A stretch of DNA of 64,000 nt from Litsea cubeba (GCA_012931725.1 CM022944.1:14006831-14070830); one strand, 5' to 3'; positions 35,809 to 46,960 are shown, counted from the stretch's first letter. Made by a program: numbers and translations. Notes: generated by a model not told the origin, from the letters alone.

Positions 35809-36672
35809 ATGCCTGGGGTCGACCCCGAGGTCATGTGCCACAAGCTCAATGTGGATCCCAGCCACAAGCCAGTGGTGCAGAGAGCCCGAAGGACGGGGTT
35901 ACAGCAGACAGACGCGGTAGTCGAAGAGGTCGACAAGTTGCTGGAGGCAGGCGCAATCCGGGAGGTCCAGTACCCGGTCTGGCTGGCCAATACGGTGGTG
36001 GTCAAGAAGAAGACTGGCAAATGGAGGGTGTGTGTGGACTTCACCGATCTCAACAGGGCCTGCCCTAAGGATAGTTTCCCCCTTCCGAAGATTGATCAGA
36101 TGATCGACGCCACCGCCGGCCATGACCGAATGAGCTTCCTCGACGCCTACAGAGGCTGCCATCAGATCCCGATGTACGAGCCAGACGAGAAGAAAACCGC
36201 ATTCATAACCCCCGGCGGCACTTATTGCTACAAGGTAATGCCCTTCGGGCTGAAGAACGCGGGGGCAACATATCAGCGCCTCGTGACAAATATGTTCCAG
36301 GCTCAGCTCGGCAAGACTGTGGAAGTCTACATTGACGACATGGTCGTCAAGTCCAAGCACTCCAGCGACCATCTGGCGGATCTGGCCCAAGTCTTCAGCA
36401 TCCTTTGCGGGTTCAAGCTCAAGCTAAACGCTTCCAAGTGCGCCTTCGGCGTAGCTTCTGGCAAGTTCCTCGGGAGCATGATAACGCAGAGATGGATAGA
36501 GGCCAATCCGGACCAGATTACTACAATCTTGGGCATCCAGAGCCCATCTACTACAAAGGAAGTCCAGAAGCTTACAGGCATGGCTGCAGCACTCAATCAC
36601 TTCATCAGCCGATCATCAGATAAGTGCAGGCCTTTCTTTCAGCTTCTGAGAAAAAATTTAAAATTCCAATAG
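35809..36672 (+). pseudogene. Element A reverse transcriptase
   Basis: 287-codon frame with RT blocks: VQYPVWLANTVVVKKKTGKW, RVCVDFTDLNRACPKDSFPL, FLDAYRGCHQIP, KVMPFGLKNAGATYQRLV and the catalytic VYIDDMVVKS, then KLTGMAAALNHFISRSSDKC. All key Asp residues are present. It ends at a TAG at 36670 in place of the Trp codon seen in element C (KFQWTPE). Confidence 0.92.
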
Positions 36673-36693
36673 ACCCCTGAGTGCGACCAAGCG

Positions 36694-37491
36694 TTGGCGG
36701 CACTCAAAACTTATTTGTCTTCACCACCCTTACTCTCTACCCCAACTCAAGGGGAGATTTTGTCTTTATATCTTGCGGTCTCGGATCATGCGGTGAGCTC
36801 CGTCCTCATCAGAGAGGACGAAGGAGTACAAAAGCCAGTTTACTATACAAGCAAGATCCTGCTTGATGCTGAGACCAGATACCTTTTGTTGGAGAAGCTC
36901 GCACTGGAACTCGTCAGCGCCTCCCGCAAGCTCTCCCATTATTTCCAATCCCACACCATTGTGGTGATCACGGAGCACCCACTCCGTTCTATATTAAAAA
37001 AAGCTGACTTTTCACGGCGAATCTCCAAATGGGCAGTCGAATTGGGGCAGTATGACATTCAGTACCGTCCCCGGACTGCGATCAAAGCCCAGATTTTAGC
37101 AGACTTCATTGTAGAGTTCATCTCGCCAAGCTCGGCTCCGACCCAGCCCGGGACGGAACTGGGGGGCGAAGGGCATGAGCCTGAAGTCATTGAGGTCGAA
37201 CAAGCTCCCGCCTCAGCATGGAAGGTCTTTGTTGATGGTTCGTCCACCTCCAAGCGAGCTGGCACCGGCATAGTCCTCCAATCGCCAGAGGAACTGGTCA
37301 TAGAGCAAGGCTTCACCTTGGACTTCAAAGCAACAAACAATGAAGCAGAGTATGAAGCACTGATAGCAGGGTTGAACAGCGCCCAAATCCTCGGAGCCCA
37401 ACACCTGGTGATCTTCAGCGATTCACAACTGGTAACTAGCCAGCTCGTTGGAGACTACCAGGCAGGGATGACAGGATGGCGGCTTACTTAG
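36694..37491 (+). pseudogene. Element A dual RNase H
   Basis: The first part has the gypsy-type RNase H (VSDHAVSSVLIREDEG ... EKLALELVSASRKLSHYF ... RISKWAVELGQYDIQYRP). The second part, after IVEF, has an additional archaeal/plant-type RNase H (WKVFVDGSSTSKRAGTGIVL, NNEAEYEALIAGLNSA, IFSDSQLV). Two RNase H domains are a hallmark of the Tat lineage. The frame breaks near 37470 (AGMTGWRLT) by a small shift. Confidence 0.9.
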
Positions 37492-38442
37492 CCCTCACGA
37501 AAAAACTACTTTATCATTTCCAGACAGCCGAGGTCAGGCAGATCTCTAGAGATACCAACACGCACGCTGATGCGCTTGCAAACTTGGCCTCCACTGTCGA
37601 AGCAGGAAAGAAAAGGACTGTCGAAGTTGGATCGATATCAAGATCAAGCCTAGAACTCCACTCACCTCGGCAAGTCCTTTGTGTTGATCTCGGCCCGAGC
37701 TGGATGGATCCAATCATCTCTTACTTGAAGAACGACCAGCTCCCCGAGGAGAAGAATGAAGCCAACTGAATCAGACTCAAGGCAGCTCGATTCTGGCTAT
37801 CTCCCGAAGGCAAACTCTAGAGAAAATCCTTCACGGGTCCCTACCTCCAATGCGTCCATCCGAGCAAGGTGGACAACTTCCTGTATGAGATCCATGAAGG
37901 AATCTGTGGCAGTCACATCGCAGGCCGATCACTGGCCTATAGGGCAATAAGCCAAGGTTATTGGTGGCCCTACATGTAGAAGGATGCGCAGGTTTACGCG
38001 AGGAAATGTGAGAAATGAGAGAAGTTCTTCCACTCTCTTCATCAGCCAGCGCAAGACCTGAGTCCCCTCTCTAGTCCATGGCCATTCGCTCAATGGGGGC
38101 TGGACATTGTAGGGCCTCTCCACCGAGCTCCAGGGAACAAGAGATGGCTGATAGTTGCGACGGATTACTTCACAAAGTGGATAGAAGCTAAGCCGCTGTC
38201 CTCCATCACTGATAGGGACTCCAGGAACTTCGTATGGAAGAACATCATAACGAGGTTCGACATCCCCAGGACCCTGATTTCGGACAACGGGACTCAGTTC
38301 GACTCCAAATCCTTCAAAGACTTCTGCCAAGAGCATGGCATCAGAAACCATTACTCCATTCCGGCGTATCCACAAAGCAATGGCCAGGCCGAAATTTCTA
38401 GCAAGATAATCCTGGACGGCCTCAAGAAGTGGTTAGATCAAT
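37476..38442 (+). pseudogene. Element A integrase, 3'-truncated
   Basis: Frames after the RNase H read ALTKKLLYHFQTAEVRQISR then DTNTHADALANLAS, then with several stops and shifts the integrase zinc part and core: QWGLDIVGPLHRAPG, ISDNGTQFDSKSFKDF and YPQSNGQAEISSKI. The catalytic D, D and E are recognisable. Homology ends about 20 bp past the Glu block. Confidence 0.85.
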
Positions 38443-38846
38443 GAAATAGAAGTAGCTTCTATGGTCAAAAAAGCAAAAAAGAAGTGAGCTTTGTGAAGGA
38501 AAACAAAAATAAACACTTCAATCACCCAGACAGTCATTAATGGTACACAAAGAAAACAAAAATAAATCGAGATCATCAATCACCGAGTATTAAAGTTTTC
38601 AAAGAAAACAGAAATAAATCCAAATCAGCAAACACTGAGTCTCATAGATTTCGACCTAAATCGGACGATTGAGGGAGTAGAACTCAATAAGAGGTCCTAA
38701 ATTAGGAAACCACTTTCTTTCCCTAAAATCACATCAGCGGTTCAAAGAAACAAGGGCTTAGAGGAGTTGGGAATTAAGAAAACAAAACAAAGCATACAGA
38801 GCTATAAAAAATAAATCTGTATAGATTGAGGAGATGAAAGCAATAC
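38443..38846 (-). other. U1-70K intron remnant
   Basis: Sequence downstream of the U1-70K exon donor on the minus strand, cut by the end of element A. Confidence 0.5.
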
Positions 38847-38945
38847 TAGTTTCAATTGGAGGATGCTGGCTCGATTCTGCGCTTTGGTGAGGGCTTGTAC
38901 GGCCGCGTCATTCTTGCGCATCATCGCATCGTTATAATCTCCCAT
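38847..38945 (-). pseudogene. U1 snRNP 70K first exon fragment
   Basis: The minus strand from ATG (38945) reads MGDYNDAMMRKNDAAVQALT then KAQNRASILQLKL and reaches the donor AAACTA|gtattg. It matches the N-terminus of plant U1-70K (MGD...NAAVQAR.K.QNRANVLQLKL), where the family also has an intron. U1-70K binds stem-loop I of U1 snRNA in 5' splice-site recognition. Only exon 1, its purine-rich 5' leader (about 38946-39148) and part of intron 1 are present. The RRM and SR-like parts are absent. The fragment abuts the right inverted repeat, mirroring the FYVE piece at the left. Confidence 0.72.
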
Positions 38946-39148
38946 CTTTCCTCTTCTTCTTCTTCTACTTCTACTTGTTGGAAGATCTTCTCAAGGATAT
39001 GTATGTATAGATCTTGCTCCTCCTCCTTCATCTCTCTCCTCTTCTCTTTTTCTTCTCCTTCTCCTCCTTCGCGCTCGGTCGGGTCGAGAGAGCAGAAGAC
39101 TCGCAGACAGTGATGTTGGCTGAGGAAGGGTTTTCGTTTTTGGGAAAT

Positions 39149-39295
39149 TTTCGAAGTAGATTACGATGTCGTTCGAAGAGGGAAGGGTAAATGTGTAAAA
39201 AATCAACGTACGAACATCAAAATGGGCATTACCGTGTATTTCACACTAAATCCGTATAATACAAGTATAGAAACACTTTTTTGGTAAAAATCCCT
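39149..39295 (-). repeat. Right ~145-bp inverted terminal repeat of the mosaic interval
   Basis: Reverse complement of the repeat at 2726-2871, ending AAAAATCCCT at 39295. The strongest match is the outer ~100 bp. The host sequence resumes TGATAGTATGG. Confidence 0.75.
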
Positions 39296-40985
39296 TGATA
39301 GTATGGTACTGTAATTAGTATTTAGGACTCATTTATTTGTACTCTTAACTTGGCAGTTGTTCTCCCTGGTCGTTTTATATCAGCTGGATGTTTGTCAAGT
39401 TCTTTATGGTAAATGCTAATGGTGAAAGGATAAAAAATGAGGAATGAGTTTCAGAGAGAGGAATTAAAACTAAAATTAATAAAGATTGCTCTTTTGAACA
39501 TAAGAGATGCTGGTTGCCTTGAACCGAACATATGATCTTTCCCTGCCATCCTTTTTTCCACTCTTTTGAATCTGATGTTGTGGCATATTGGTATCATTAT
39601 CGAATCACAGAAGAGTCATCCTCTATGTCCAAAATTCTCAACTTAGCAATGTTAGTTTTTATCCATGCCAATTTATCCACTTCTGCTTCCATGGGCACCC
39701 TTTTTTTTCTTTTCCATGTGTTGAGCACATTCATAATAAATAAAATCCTTTCATACATTGGTACTCCAGACTTAACAATCTTTTTAACTCTACATTCTGA
39801 TGATTTAACAATCTTCAGCAATCAAATGATGAAGATCTGATATCATTTCTTGGCTACAAGGATCAATTGGGATCATGACATTGCTGAAATGACCCGGGGA
39901 GGGGGGGTTTCTGTTGTTATAAACTATACAAATGTCATCAAGGGAGGCCATGCACATCACTCTCTTGTTTTATACTACTAAACAACTAAATTAACTGCAT
40001 GGAGAGACTTTCGAAAGGAGGCTAGCTGAAACTTGTTTTGCATTGTGTGACACAGTTACTTTTAATGGGGTTCCTAATGTTATTGAGTCTTCAATCCCAA
40101 CCTACTCTCAACTCATACATTTGCAAGAGGTTAACAAACAAGATGAGGAAATTTCTTCCATGGAAATAGGCCTTGCCAAGATGAGTTTTGATACTAGTCA
40201 GGAAGTGACTTTATATACACATGTATATCAGTATATGTGACATTCTTTCCTAGGTTATGTATTTTTTGTGTTATATGTGAGAGTTAAGATGCACTGAATT
40301 ATGAGCAGGTATGTGTTCCAGCATCATTTTTTGCAGTAAGTGAATTCACATTTTCATTATGGGGATTTTTTTGCAGCTATACTTGGAAGATCTACGCAAA
40401 CAGGGTACTTGGAAGACCTTACATGAATTTAGAACTCCTTAATTTTAGGGATAGAGGTTTGATGAATGGCTGTATATCAGTATGAATAAAGAGACAGGCT
40501 TGACTTCTCCTCAATGGACTGGCACTAGGTCTGATTTTTTTCTCTCTCAATGGACTGGCCGCCTACCTGACCCATCATCTATCTAAACCCTTCATACTCA
40601 TTGTACCTCCATTTGTTGATATTCACCAAAATTGACCCTTATTCATGTTCTATAGGCCAGGCTGTTCCATGCTGGGTGACCTACCTGTTCCTGAAAAATG
40701 ACTCTTATAATATACTTAAAATATAATAAGGAAAAACTTATAATCAAATAACTGTAAACATAAGCAATATACATTTGAAGTCTTGGTGAAGAATACAAGT
40801 CATTTTAACACTTGCAATCTTATATCTGTCTTCACTTGTTCGATGCATTATTTAAAAGCTATAACCAAAAACAACTACAATATGGAAAACCTTCAATAGA
40901 TCCCTTTCTTAAATTAAATTGAAGGCAATTGAAAGACAGAGATAAACAATAACCGTAGAAAATACTGATGGAAAGAAGCACCAAC
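39296..40985. other. Non-coding, nothing firmly recognised
   Basis: Short frames at 40043-40240 and around 40376-40445 (YLEDLRKQGTWKTLHEF) look exon-like but I do not recognise them. A 9-bp G run lies at 39900. Confidence 0.35.
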
Positions 40986-41471
40986 CAAATAGAAATTTAT
41001 CCAAACTAGCGTTAGCCACATATTCATAGACAAGCATCTTCTCTTGTTCTTCTATGCACCATACCCATAGCCTTACAAGGTTCCTATGCTGAAGTTTAGC
41101 TACCAATGCCACCTCATTTCGCAATTCTTCTAGTCCTTGTGCTGATCTTTTCGATAGACTTTTCACTGCTATTTCCCTTCCATCTGATAGCTTGCCCTGT
41201 CAAAAAGTTAAGGGGAAAACCCACATTAGTTTAAGAAGCAGGCAATGAATATTGAAGATAAATTTAGAATTCAAATGACAGTATTATTTTCCTTGGAATT
41301 AAGGACATATAGGATTAATGGATTGTTACCTTATAAACGGGGCCAAATCCACCTTCTCCAAGTTTGTTGTCAGTAGAGAAGTTATTTGTGGCAGCTCTAA
41401 GTGCATTCAAATTAAGTAAGACAGATTCAGGAAGTGTGATCTCTGTCTCCTCTTCATATCTGGTTTCTTCA
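40986..41471 (-). pseudogene. Cysteine-rich receptor-like kinase, kinase exons
   Basis: Minus strand. Exon 41471-41330 reads YEEETEITLPESVLLNLNAL, RAATNNFSTDNKLGEGGFGP, VYK; exon 41196-40986 reads GKLSDGREIAVKSLSKRSAQ, GLEELRNEVALVAKLQHRNL, VRLWVWCIEEQEKMLVYEYV. This is the start of the kinase domain of plant CRK/DUF26 receptor kinases: glycine loop GEGGFG, catalytic Lys in IAVK, alpha-C Glu in RNEV. Exons with HRD and DFG do not follow. The upstream transmembrane exon of what is probably the same gene is at 59780-59903, 18 kb away, with elements B and C between. Confidence 0.85.
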
Positions 41472-41787
41472 TAACAATAGAAGTTTTAACAACAATAAGA
41501 TCTTTGGTCGAGCAGAGACTAAGAGATGAAATTTGATTCTTTAAAATGCTGGGTCTTTTAACATTTGAAAGACATTATGTGCATTCTTCGATTATGAGGT
41601 CATGTAATGTGCTTTAGGTAGAAGATAATTCCAATTTGGACATCCAAAGTAAGAGTTGTCCTCCTGATTAGTGTCGCCAGACTAAACTGTTTCTATTTAT
41701 GTATTATGCTAGTGAAAACCATCACAAATGAGTAAACATCAAGAAGATAAAAAAAAAGTATGTCCAACTGAGTCATTAAAACATGAG

Positions 41788-42645
41788 TGTGTGGGGAAAT
41801 TCCCGAACTCATCAGACTCCCGGCCAGATGCTCCATCTCGGGCTCCCGCACTATCCAGGTCCATCTCAGCCAGGCACTTCACCTCGGCAGAATCCACTTC
41901 GGCCAAAACATCCCACTTCGGCCTAGTGCTCCATCTCGGCACCTTTGCCATAAGTCTCTCTAGCCAAGCGGAGTCGTCCCCGACCTCGGCTCCCCAGCTC
42001 GGCGACAGTGCCAGGCCCCTCCACCTTGGCAACAGTGCCACGACCCTCCATCTCCGTCAGGTCCTCACCTCGGCGAGACACTCCGTCTCGGCCAAAGAGC
42101 CTCAGCTCAGTAAAAATACTGAGCACTGACAGCTGTCCTCCCATGGACGCTCAAGCACGCTACGGCACGTGCGACAAGACAAGAGCTCAGCCCATATCTC
42201 CTGATAGATCGCCGTCCACAGCTCCAAAGGCGCCATAATATGGCCAGATGGGACAAGACAGGCTCGATGGGACTATAATTAAAGAAAAGTAGGCTACGAT
42301 AGGACTGCGCCTCCCTAGTACCTGACAGAGTGGGCTATGACAAGACAGTCAACCACCCCTTTGCCTCCTCTATTCCTCTATATAAACACAAGAACAATTC
42401 ACAAGCAAAGAGGCCAACGAATACAACATTCTGGTATGCCATCTTCTTCCCCAAAAATCTCCATCCTCTGCTTAGTTCATACACTAACTTAGGCATCGGA
42501 GAGCCTTGCGCCACTCAGGCCAGGGTCCTCTGACCTGCTATTTTTCTCCCCTTTCAGGTTCCAGGCAGCTGATCTTCATCAGTTCTTTGGATAAGTCCAT
42601 GCAGGCATCCCCCTATTCTTGCGAGTCACAATTTGTGTACTTACA
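41788..42645 (+). repeat. 5' LTR of element B
   Basis: 858 bp, TGTGTGGGGAAATTCC...GTGTACTTACA. It has a TATA-like TATATAAA at 42379 and the CTCGGCA-rich U3 shared with its partner. Confidence 0.92.
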
Positions 42646-42647
42646 AT

Positions 42648-42664
42648 TGGCGCCGTCTGTGGGG
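42648..42664 (+). other. Primer binding site, element B
   Basis: TGGCGCCGTCTGTGGGG, two bases after the 5' LTR, identical to that of element A. Confidence 0.8.
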
Positions 42665-42696
42665 AACGGCTTCAAAAAGTCATCTTCCCAAACACC

Positions 42697-43712
42697 ATGC
42701 CTCGAAGAACCAGAAAGGGAAAGGAACCACTGACACTGTCGGCACAGCTGCCGACGGTCCCCTGCCGGGAAAGGTCAGGAGCAAGATCTGGCCCAGCAAG
42801 CGTCCAACAGCACGATACTCGATCGGGTTCATCCTCTAAGGATTCGACCTCGACTCTACCTTCCAAAAGGCGCACCCTGGAGGACAACAGAAGCAACCGG
42901 GCCCATGGCGAAACCTCGGGTAACAACTGCGACTCCAGATAGTGGCTTGATCGACGCATAGAGCAAGCAGTACGACAGCACATGGAGATGGCCGGCTTCG
43001 CTTAAGTTCGGGTGAACTCTGTCGATTTCGGCACATCTCCCTTCTCTCCAGAGATCAGAAGCTTCCCCCTTCCTGAAGATTTCAAAGTCCCGAGGTTCAT
43101 CGTTTACGATGGAACCTCGGATCCAGCAGCACACCTCCGGCACTTCACTCAGAGGATGTCGGTGTGGGGCGGTGCAGGCCACCTGAACTGCAGAGTTTTC
43201 TCTTCCAGCCTCGGGGACCTCCCCCTAAAATAGTTCGGCGCACTCCCCCAAGGATCGATCAAAAGTTGGCAGCAGCTCCGTAGTTCCTTCATGACGAAGT
43301 TCAAGTTCACAGTGTCATCTCCAGGACAGCCGCCAACCTGATGGCCCTCAGAATGAAGCAGACCGAGAACGTCACGCAGTTCGCCAAGAGGTTCTGGACT
43401 GTCTACAGCCAGATCGAAAATGCCTCAGATGCAATAGCAGTAATGTCTTTCCAACAAGCCCTCCTACCAGGCAACGAGCTTCGGGGGGACTTGGCCATGC
43501 ATCCCGTGGACACCATCGCAGCACTAATGACCAGGATAAACCGATTCGTCAGGCAAGAAGCAGACGAAGCCCGAGCCCAAGAGCAGTTCAACCTTTACGA
43601 AAGCGACCAGATAGCTTCCAGCTCCGCGGATGTCTCCAGCTCGGCGGCAGCCTCCAGCTCGCTAGCAGCCCCCAGCTCGGCAGAAGTCTCGTCCAGCTCG
43701 GGAGGCAGCTAG
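42697..43712 (+). pseudogene. Element B gag
   Basis: It starts MPRRTRKGKEPLTLSAQLPT, with a stop at about 42940 and another at 43003. The capsid-type domain follows: VPRFIVYDGTSDPAAHLRHF, QRMSVWGGAGHLNCRVFSSS, LGDLPLK, a stop, then after a shift LRMKQTENVTQFAKRFWTVY and IAALMTRINRFVRQEADEA. It ends with Ser/Ala repeats and a stop at 43712. The domain aligns with element C gag throughout. Several stops and one frameshift disable it. The Cys/His block of the other gags is absent. Confidence 0.88.
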
Positions 43713-43729
43713 ACGTCTCCTGTCATCAC

Positions 43730-44275
43730 TTAGCTTCGACCGCCCGTCAGCTTCGATCGCACGACCCTCTACCGTCATTTCGGCGGCATGGTCCTCTACT
43801 GTCAGCTTCGATGGCGCCGTCAGCTTCGATGACACCGGTATGACCTTCTACTGTCAGCTTCGATCGCACGACCCTCTACCGTCATTTCGGCGGCACGGTC
43901 CTCTACTGTCAGCTTCGATGACACCGGCACGACCTTCTACTATCAGCTTCGACTGCCCGTCAACTTCGATCGTACGACCCTCTACCATCATTTCGGCGGC
44001 ACGGTCCTCTACTGTCAGCTTCGATGGCGCCGTCAGCTTCGATGACACCGGCGCGACCTTCTACTATCAGCCTCGACCGCCCGTTAGCTTCGATCGCACG
44101 ACCCTCTACTGTCATTTCAGCGGCACGGTCCTCTACTGTCAGCTTCGATGGCGCCGTTAGCTTCGATGACAACGGCACGACCCTCTACTGTCGGCTTCGA
44201 TCGTACGACCCTCTACCGTCATTTCGACGGCACGGTCCTCTGCAGTCAGCCTTGATCGCACGGTCCTCTATCGCC
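43730..44275. repeat. Tandem array of GTCAGCTTCGAT units (about 90-124 bp)
   Basis: Higher units marked by GATGACACCGG occur near 43831, 43920, 44044 and 44166. Each is made of shorter words GTCAGCTTCGAT, CACGACCCTCTACCGTC and GGCACGGTCCTCTACTGTC. Open frames on both strands here are repeat artefacts. Confidence 0.85.
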
Positions 44276-44394
44276 ATGAGTCATCCAAAGCCACCAAGCT
44301 CACCCTGGGGTCATTTTATACACTCAGGCATGACTCGCGTTCGGCAACAGGGCAACCAAGTCCTCGGGTAGATACACCCAGGCTTCTTGGCCTC

Positions 44395-44700
44395 CAAACG
44401 ACCTCATGCTGGTCCGTCCACATGCTGGTTTCCACCTCACGCTGGTTTCGGCCTCACGCTGGTCTCGACCGCATTAAACGACCTCATGTTGGTCCGTCCA
44501 CGTGATGGTTTCCTCCTCACGCTGGTTTCGGCCTCATGCTGGTCTCGACCGCATTTGACGACCTCATGCTGGTCTGTCCACGTGCTAGTTTCCACCTCAC
44601 ACTGGTTTCGGCCTCATGCTGGTCTCAACCGCATTTCACGACCTCATGCTGGTATCGCCCTCATGCTAGCTACGTGCATCACGTAGGTTCGGCCTCATGT
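44395..44700. repeat. Tandem array, 80-bp unit, about 4 copies
   Basis: The unit starts CGACCTCATGCTGGTC at 44399, 44479, 44559 and 44639. It contains smaller GCTGGTTTC / CTCATGCTGG repeats. Confidence 0.85.
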
Positions 44701-44769
44701 TGGTCTAGGCCAGCGCCAGAGAGACTGCCCTCAGGTTCATACACCCAGGCTTCTCCATCCTGGCGAGAC

Positions 44770-45275
44770 TGACCTTGGGGTCATACACCCTAGGACTGAC
44801 TTCGGATTCACACATCCTGTCTTCCCTAAACTTTGGGTTCACGCGCCCATGGACTGACTTAGGATCTATGCATCTAGTCGCTCCTAAAACCTTGGGTTGA
44901 TACACCCTGGGACTGACTTCGGATTCATACATCTGGTACTCCCTAAATTTTGGGTTCACGCGCCCATGGACTGACTTAGGATCTATGCATCCAGCCGCTC
45001 CTAAAACCTTGGGTTGATACACCCTGGGACTGACTTCGGATTCATACATCCGGTCCTCCCTAAATTTTGGGTTCATGCACCCATGGACTGACTTACGATC
45101 TATGCATCCAGTCGCTCCTAAAACCTTGGGTTGATACACCCTGGGACTGACTTCGGATTCATACATCCGGTCCTCCCTAAATTTTGGGTTCATGCGCCCA
45201 TGGACTGACGTAGGATTTATACATCCAGTCGCTCCTAAAACCTTGGGTTCATACACCCTGAGACTGCTCTGACGT
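44770..45275. repeat. Tandem array, ~117-bp unit, about 4 copies
   Basis: The unit, marked GACTGACTTCGGATTCA, starts at about 44793, 44911, 45028 and 45145. A 225-codon minus-strand open frame across it is only the translated repeat. Confidence 0.87.
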
Positions 45276-45705
45276 ACCGTCCAGGCTTCTCCATCTCGGC
45301 CAACGCCAAAGAGACTGCTCCACGTCTCCACCTCAGCCAATGGCAGCTCAATTAGAATGCCGAAGAGAATGTTCCACATCACCTCCTCGGCCTCATGCTG
45401 GTTTTGGCAGCGAGCACATCTCGGTTCTCAGATGCGCCCAGCTCGGCAGAAGTGCCAGTCCTCAGCTCGGCATCAGTACAAGTTTCTAGGTTGGCAGTAA
45501 TGCTGGCCCCCTCGGCAGCATCACTAGAATACTTCCAACGAGACTGCACCTCTGGTGATGAACCAGCTGGTCATGTCTCGGTCTTTCAGTTGGTGATGAA
45601 TCAGTTGACTAAATACCACTAATCTTAAGCGACAAACAACTCCAAGGCTTAAGTGTTATCCTCCACGATACTTAGCTTCTGACCTCAAAGAGAAGTCTAA
45701 TGAGC

Positions 45706-45723
45706 TCAGAAGCTGGGGGGCTT
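45706..45723 (+). other. Polypurine tract, element B
   Basis: AGAAGCTGGGGGGCTT lies directly before the 3' LTR. Confidence 0.8.
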
Positions 45724-46570
45724 TGTGTGGGGAACTTCCCAAACTCATCAGAGTCCCGGCCAGGTGCTCCATCTCGGGCTCCCGCACTATCTAGGTCCAT
45801 CTCAGCCAGGCACTTCACCTTGGCATAATCCACTTCGGCCAAAACATCCCACTTCAGCCTAGTGCTCCATCTCGGCACCTTTGCCAGAAGTCTCTCTAGC
45901 CAAGCCGAGTCATCCCTGACCTCGGCTCCCCAGCTCGGCCCCTCCACCTCAGCAACAGTGCCACGATCCTCCATCTCTGTCAGGTCCTCACCTCGGCGAG
46001 ACACTCCGTCTCGGCCAAAGAGCCTCAGCTCAGTAAAAATACTGAGCACTGACAGCTGTCCTCCCATGGACGCTCAAGCACGCTACGGCACGTGCGACAA
46101 TACAAGAGCTCAGCCCCTATCTCCTGACAGATCGCCGTCCACAGCTCCCAAGGCGCCAGGATATGGCCAGATGGGACAAGATAGGCTTGATGGGACTACA
46201 ATTAAAGAAAAGTAGGCTACGATGGGACTGCGCCTCCTTAGTACCTGACAGAGTGTGGGCTATGACAAGACAGTCAACCACCCATTTGCCTCCACTCTTC
46301 CTCTATATAAACACAAGAACAATTCACAAGCAAGGAGGCCAACGAATACACCATTCTGGTATGCCATCTTCTTTCCCAAAAATCTTCATCCTCTGCTTAG
46401 TTCATACACTAACTTAGGCATCGGAGAGCCTTGCGTCACTCAGGCCAAGGTCCTCTGACCTGCTATTTTTCTCCCCTTTCAGGTTTCAGGCAGCTGATCT
46501 TCATTAGTTCTTTGGATAAGTTCGTGCAGGCATCCCCCTATTCTTGCGAGTCACATTTTTTGCACTTACA
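45724..46570 (+). repeat. 3' LTR of element B
   Basis: 847 bp, TGTGTGGGGAACTTCC...TGCACTTACA, near-identical to the 5' copy with scattered substitutions and one ~20-bp gap. TATA-like CTATATAAAC at 46303. Confidence 0.92.
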
Positions 46571-46575
46571 ATGAG

Positions 46576-46960
46576 TACATCAGCTGTTTAGTTGACTGTG
46601 GATGAATCAGTTTTCAATGACAACTGACTGTTCACATAACTCATACATGCTACTCTGTACTTGAGCATTAGGAAGAGTCTGATGTTTGTGACCTTCAAAA
46701 GAATAAACAATGACCCTTCTAGATACAGACTATCTAATGGTTGACTTATCCCGTTCAATAGAATATGATGGTTACAGGATAGATATCCATCATTGATTAA
46801 TTCTCTGTTAGGGTTGTGTATAAGTTTTTTTTTCCCAGCTATACCTAAAGAAAGGCACAATCTTACATAATTGGTTCCAATATATGGTCTTGACTCAATA
46901 TCCTTGGATCCATTTGAGGCTCTGGTTATTTTAATAATGTTTGAGTCCTGTCCATTGTTA
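46576..46960. other. Receptor-kinase intron remnant between inserts
   Basis: Non-coding sequence right of element B and left of the SINE. No feature seen. Confidence 0.45.

Larger units (their letters stand above)
33181..38442 (+). mobile_element. Element A: truncated Tat/Retand-type Ty3/gypsy element
   Basis: It starts with a full 5' LTR (33181-34078) closely related to those of element C, then a primer site, a gag lacking its core, protease, RT, both RNase H domains and integrase up to the catalytic Glu region. Homology to element C stops near 38442. The rest of integrase, the 3' region, the antisense gene and the 3' LTR are gone. The flanking sequence to the right is the U1-70K intron. 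The 5 bp before the LTR are AGAAG and the same AGAAG occurs at 38448-38452, six bases past the break; this may be a remnant of the target duplication. Confidence 0.88.
41788..46570 (+). mobile_element. Element B: non-autonomous Tat-type element with gag only
   Basis: It has LTRs at 41788-42645 and 45724-46570, perfect 5-bp target duplication ATGAG (41783-41787 and 46571-46575), the same primer site as elements A and C, and a G-rich polypurine tract. The 3.1-kb interior encodes a broken gag and then three tandem-repeat arrays, with no protease, RT, RNase H or integrase. LTR ends and gag are related to element C, so C-like elements could have mobilised it. This layout fits gag-only terminal-repeat retrotransposons (TR-GAG). 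Confidence 0.92.

Noticed and set aside
2726..39295. Calling the whole interval one proven Pack-MULE
   Set aside because: The inverted repeats and gene pieces fit, but the flanking 9-bp sequences do not match and the length is far beyond the usual size, so it is kept as a hypothesis.
43854..44371. 106-115 codon plus-strand frames and 64-72 codon minus-strand frames
   Set aside because: Translations of the GTCAGCTTCGAT array, open on both strands because of its period.
44705..45382. 225-codon open frame on the minus strand with GCINPTSVHG-like repeats
   Set aside because: It is the translation of the 117-bp tandem array in element B; the periodicity explains the open frame and no family resemblance exists.
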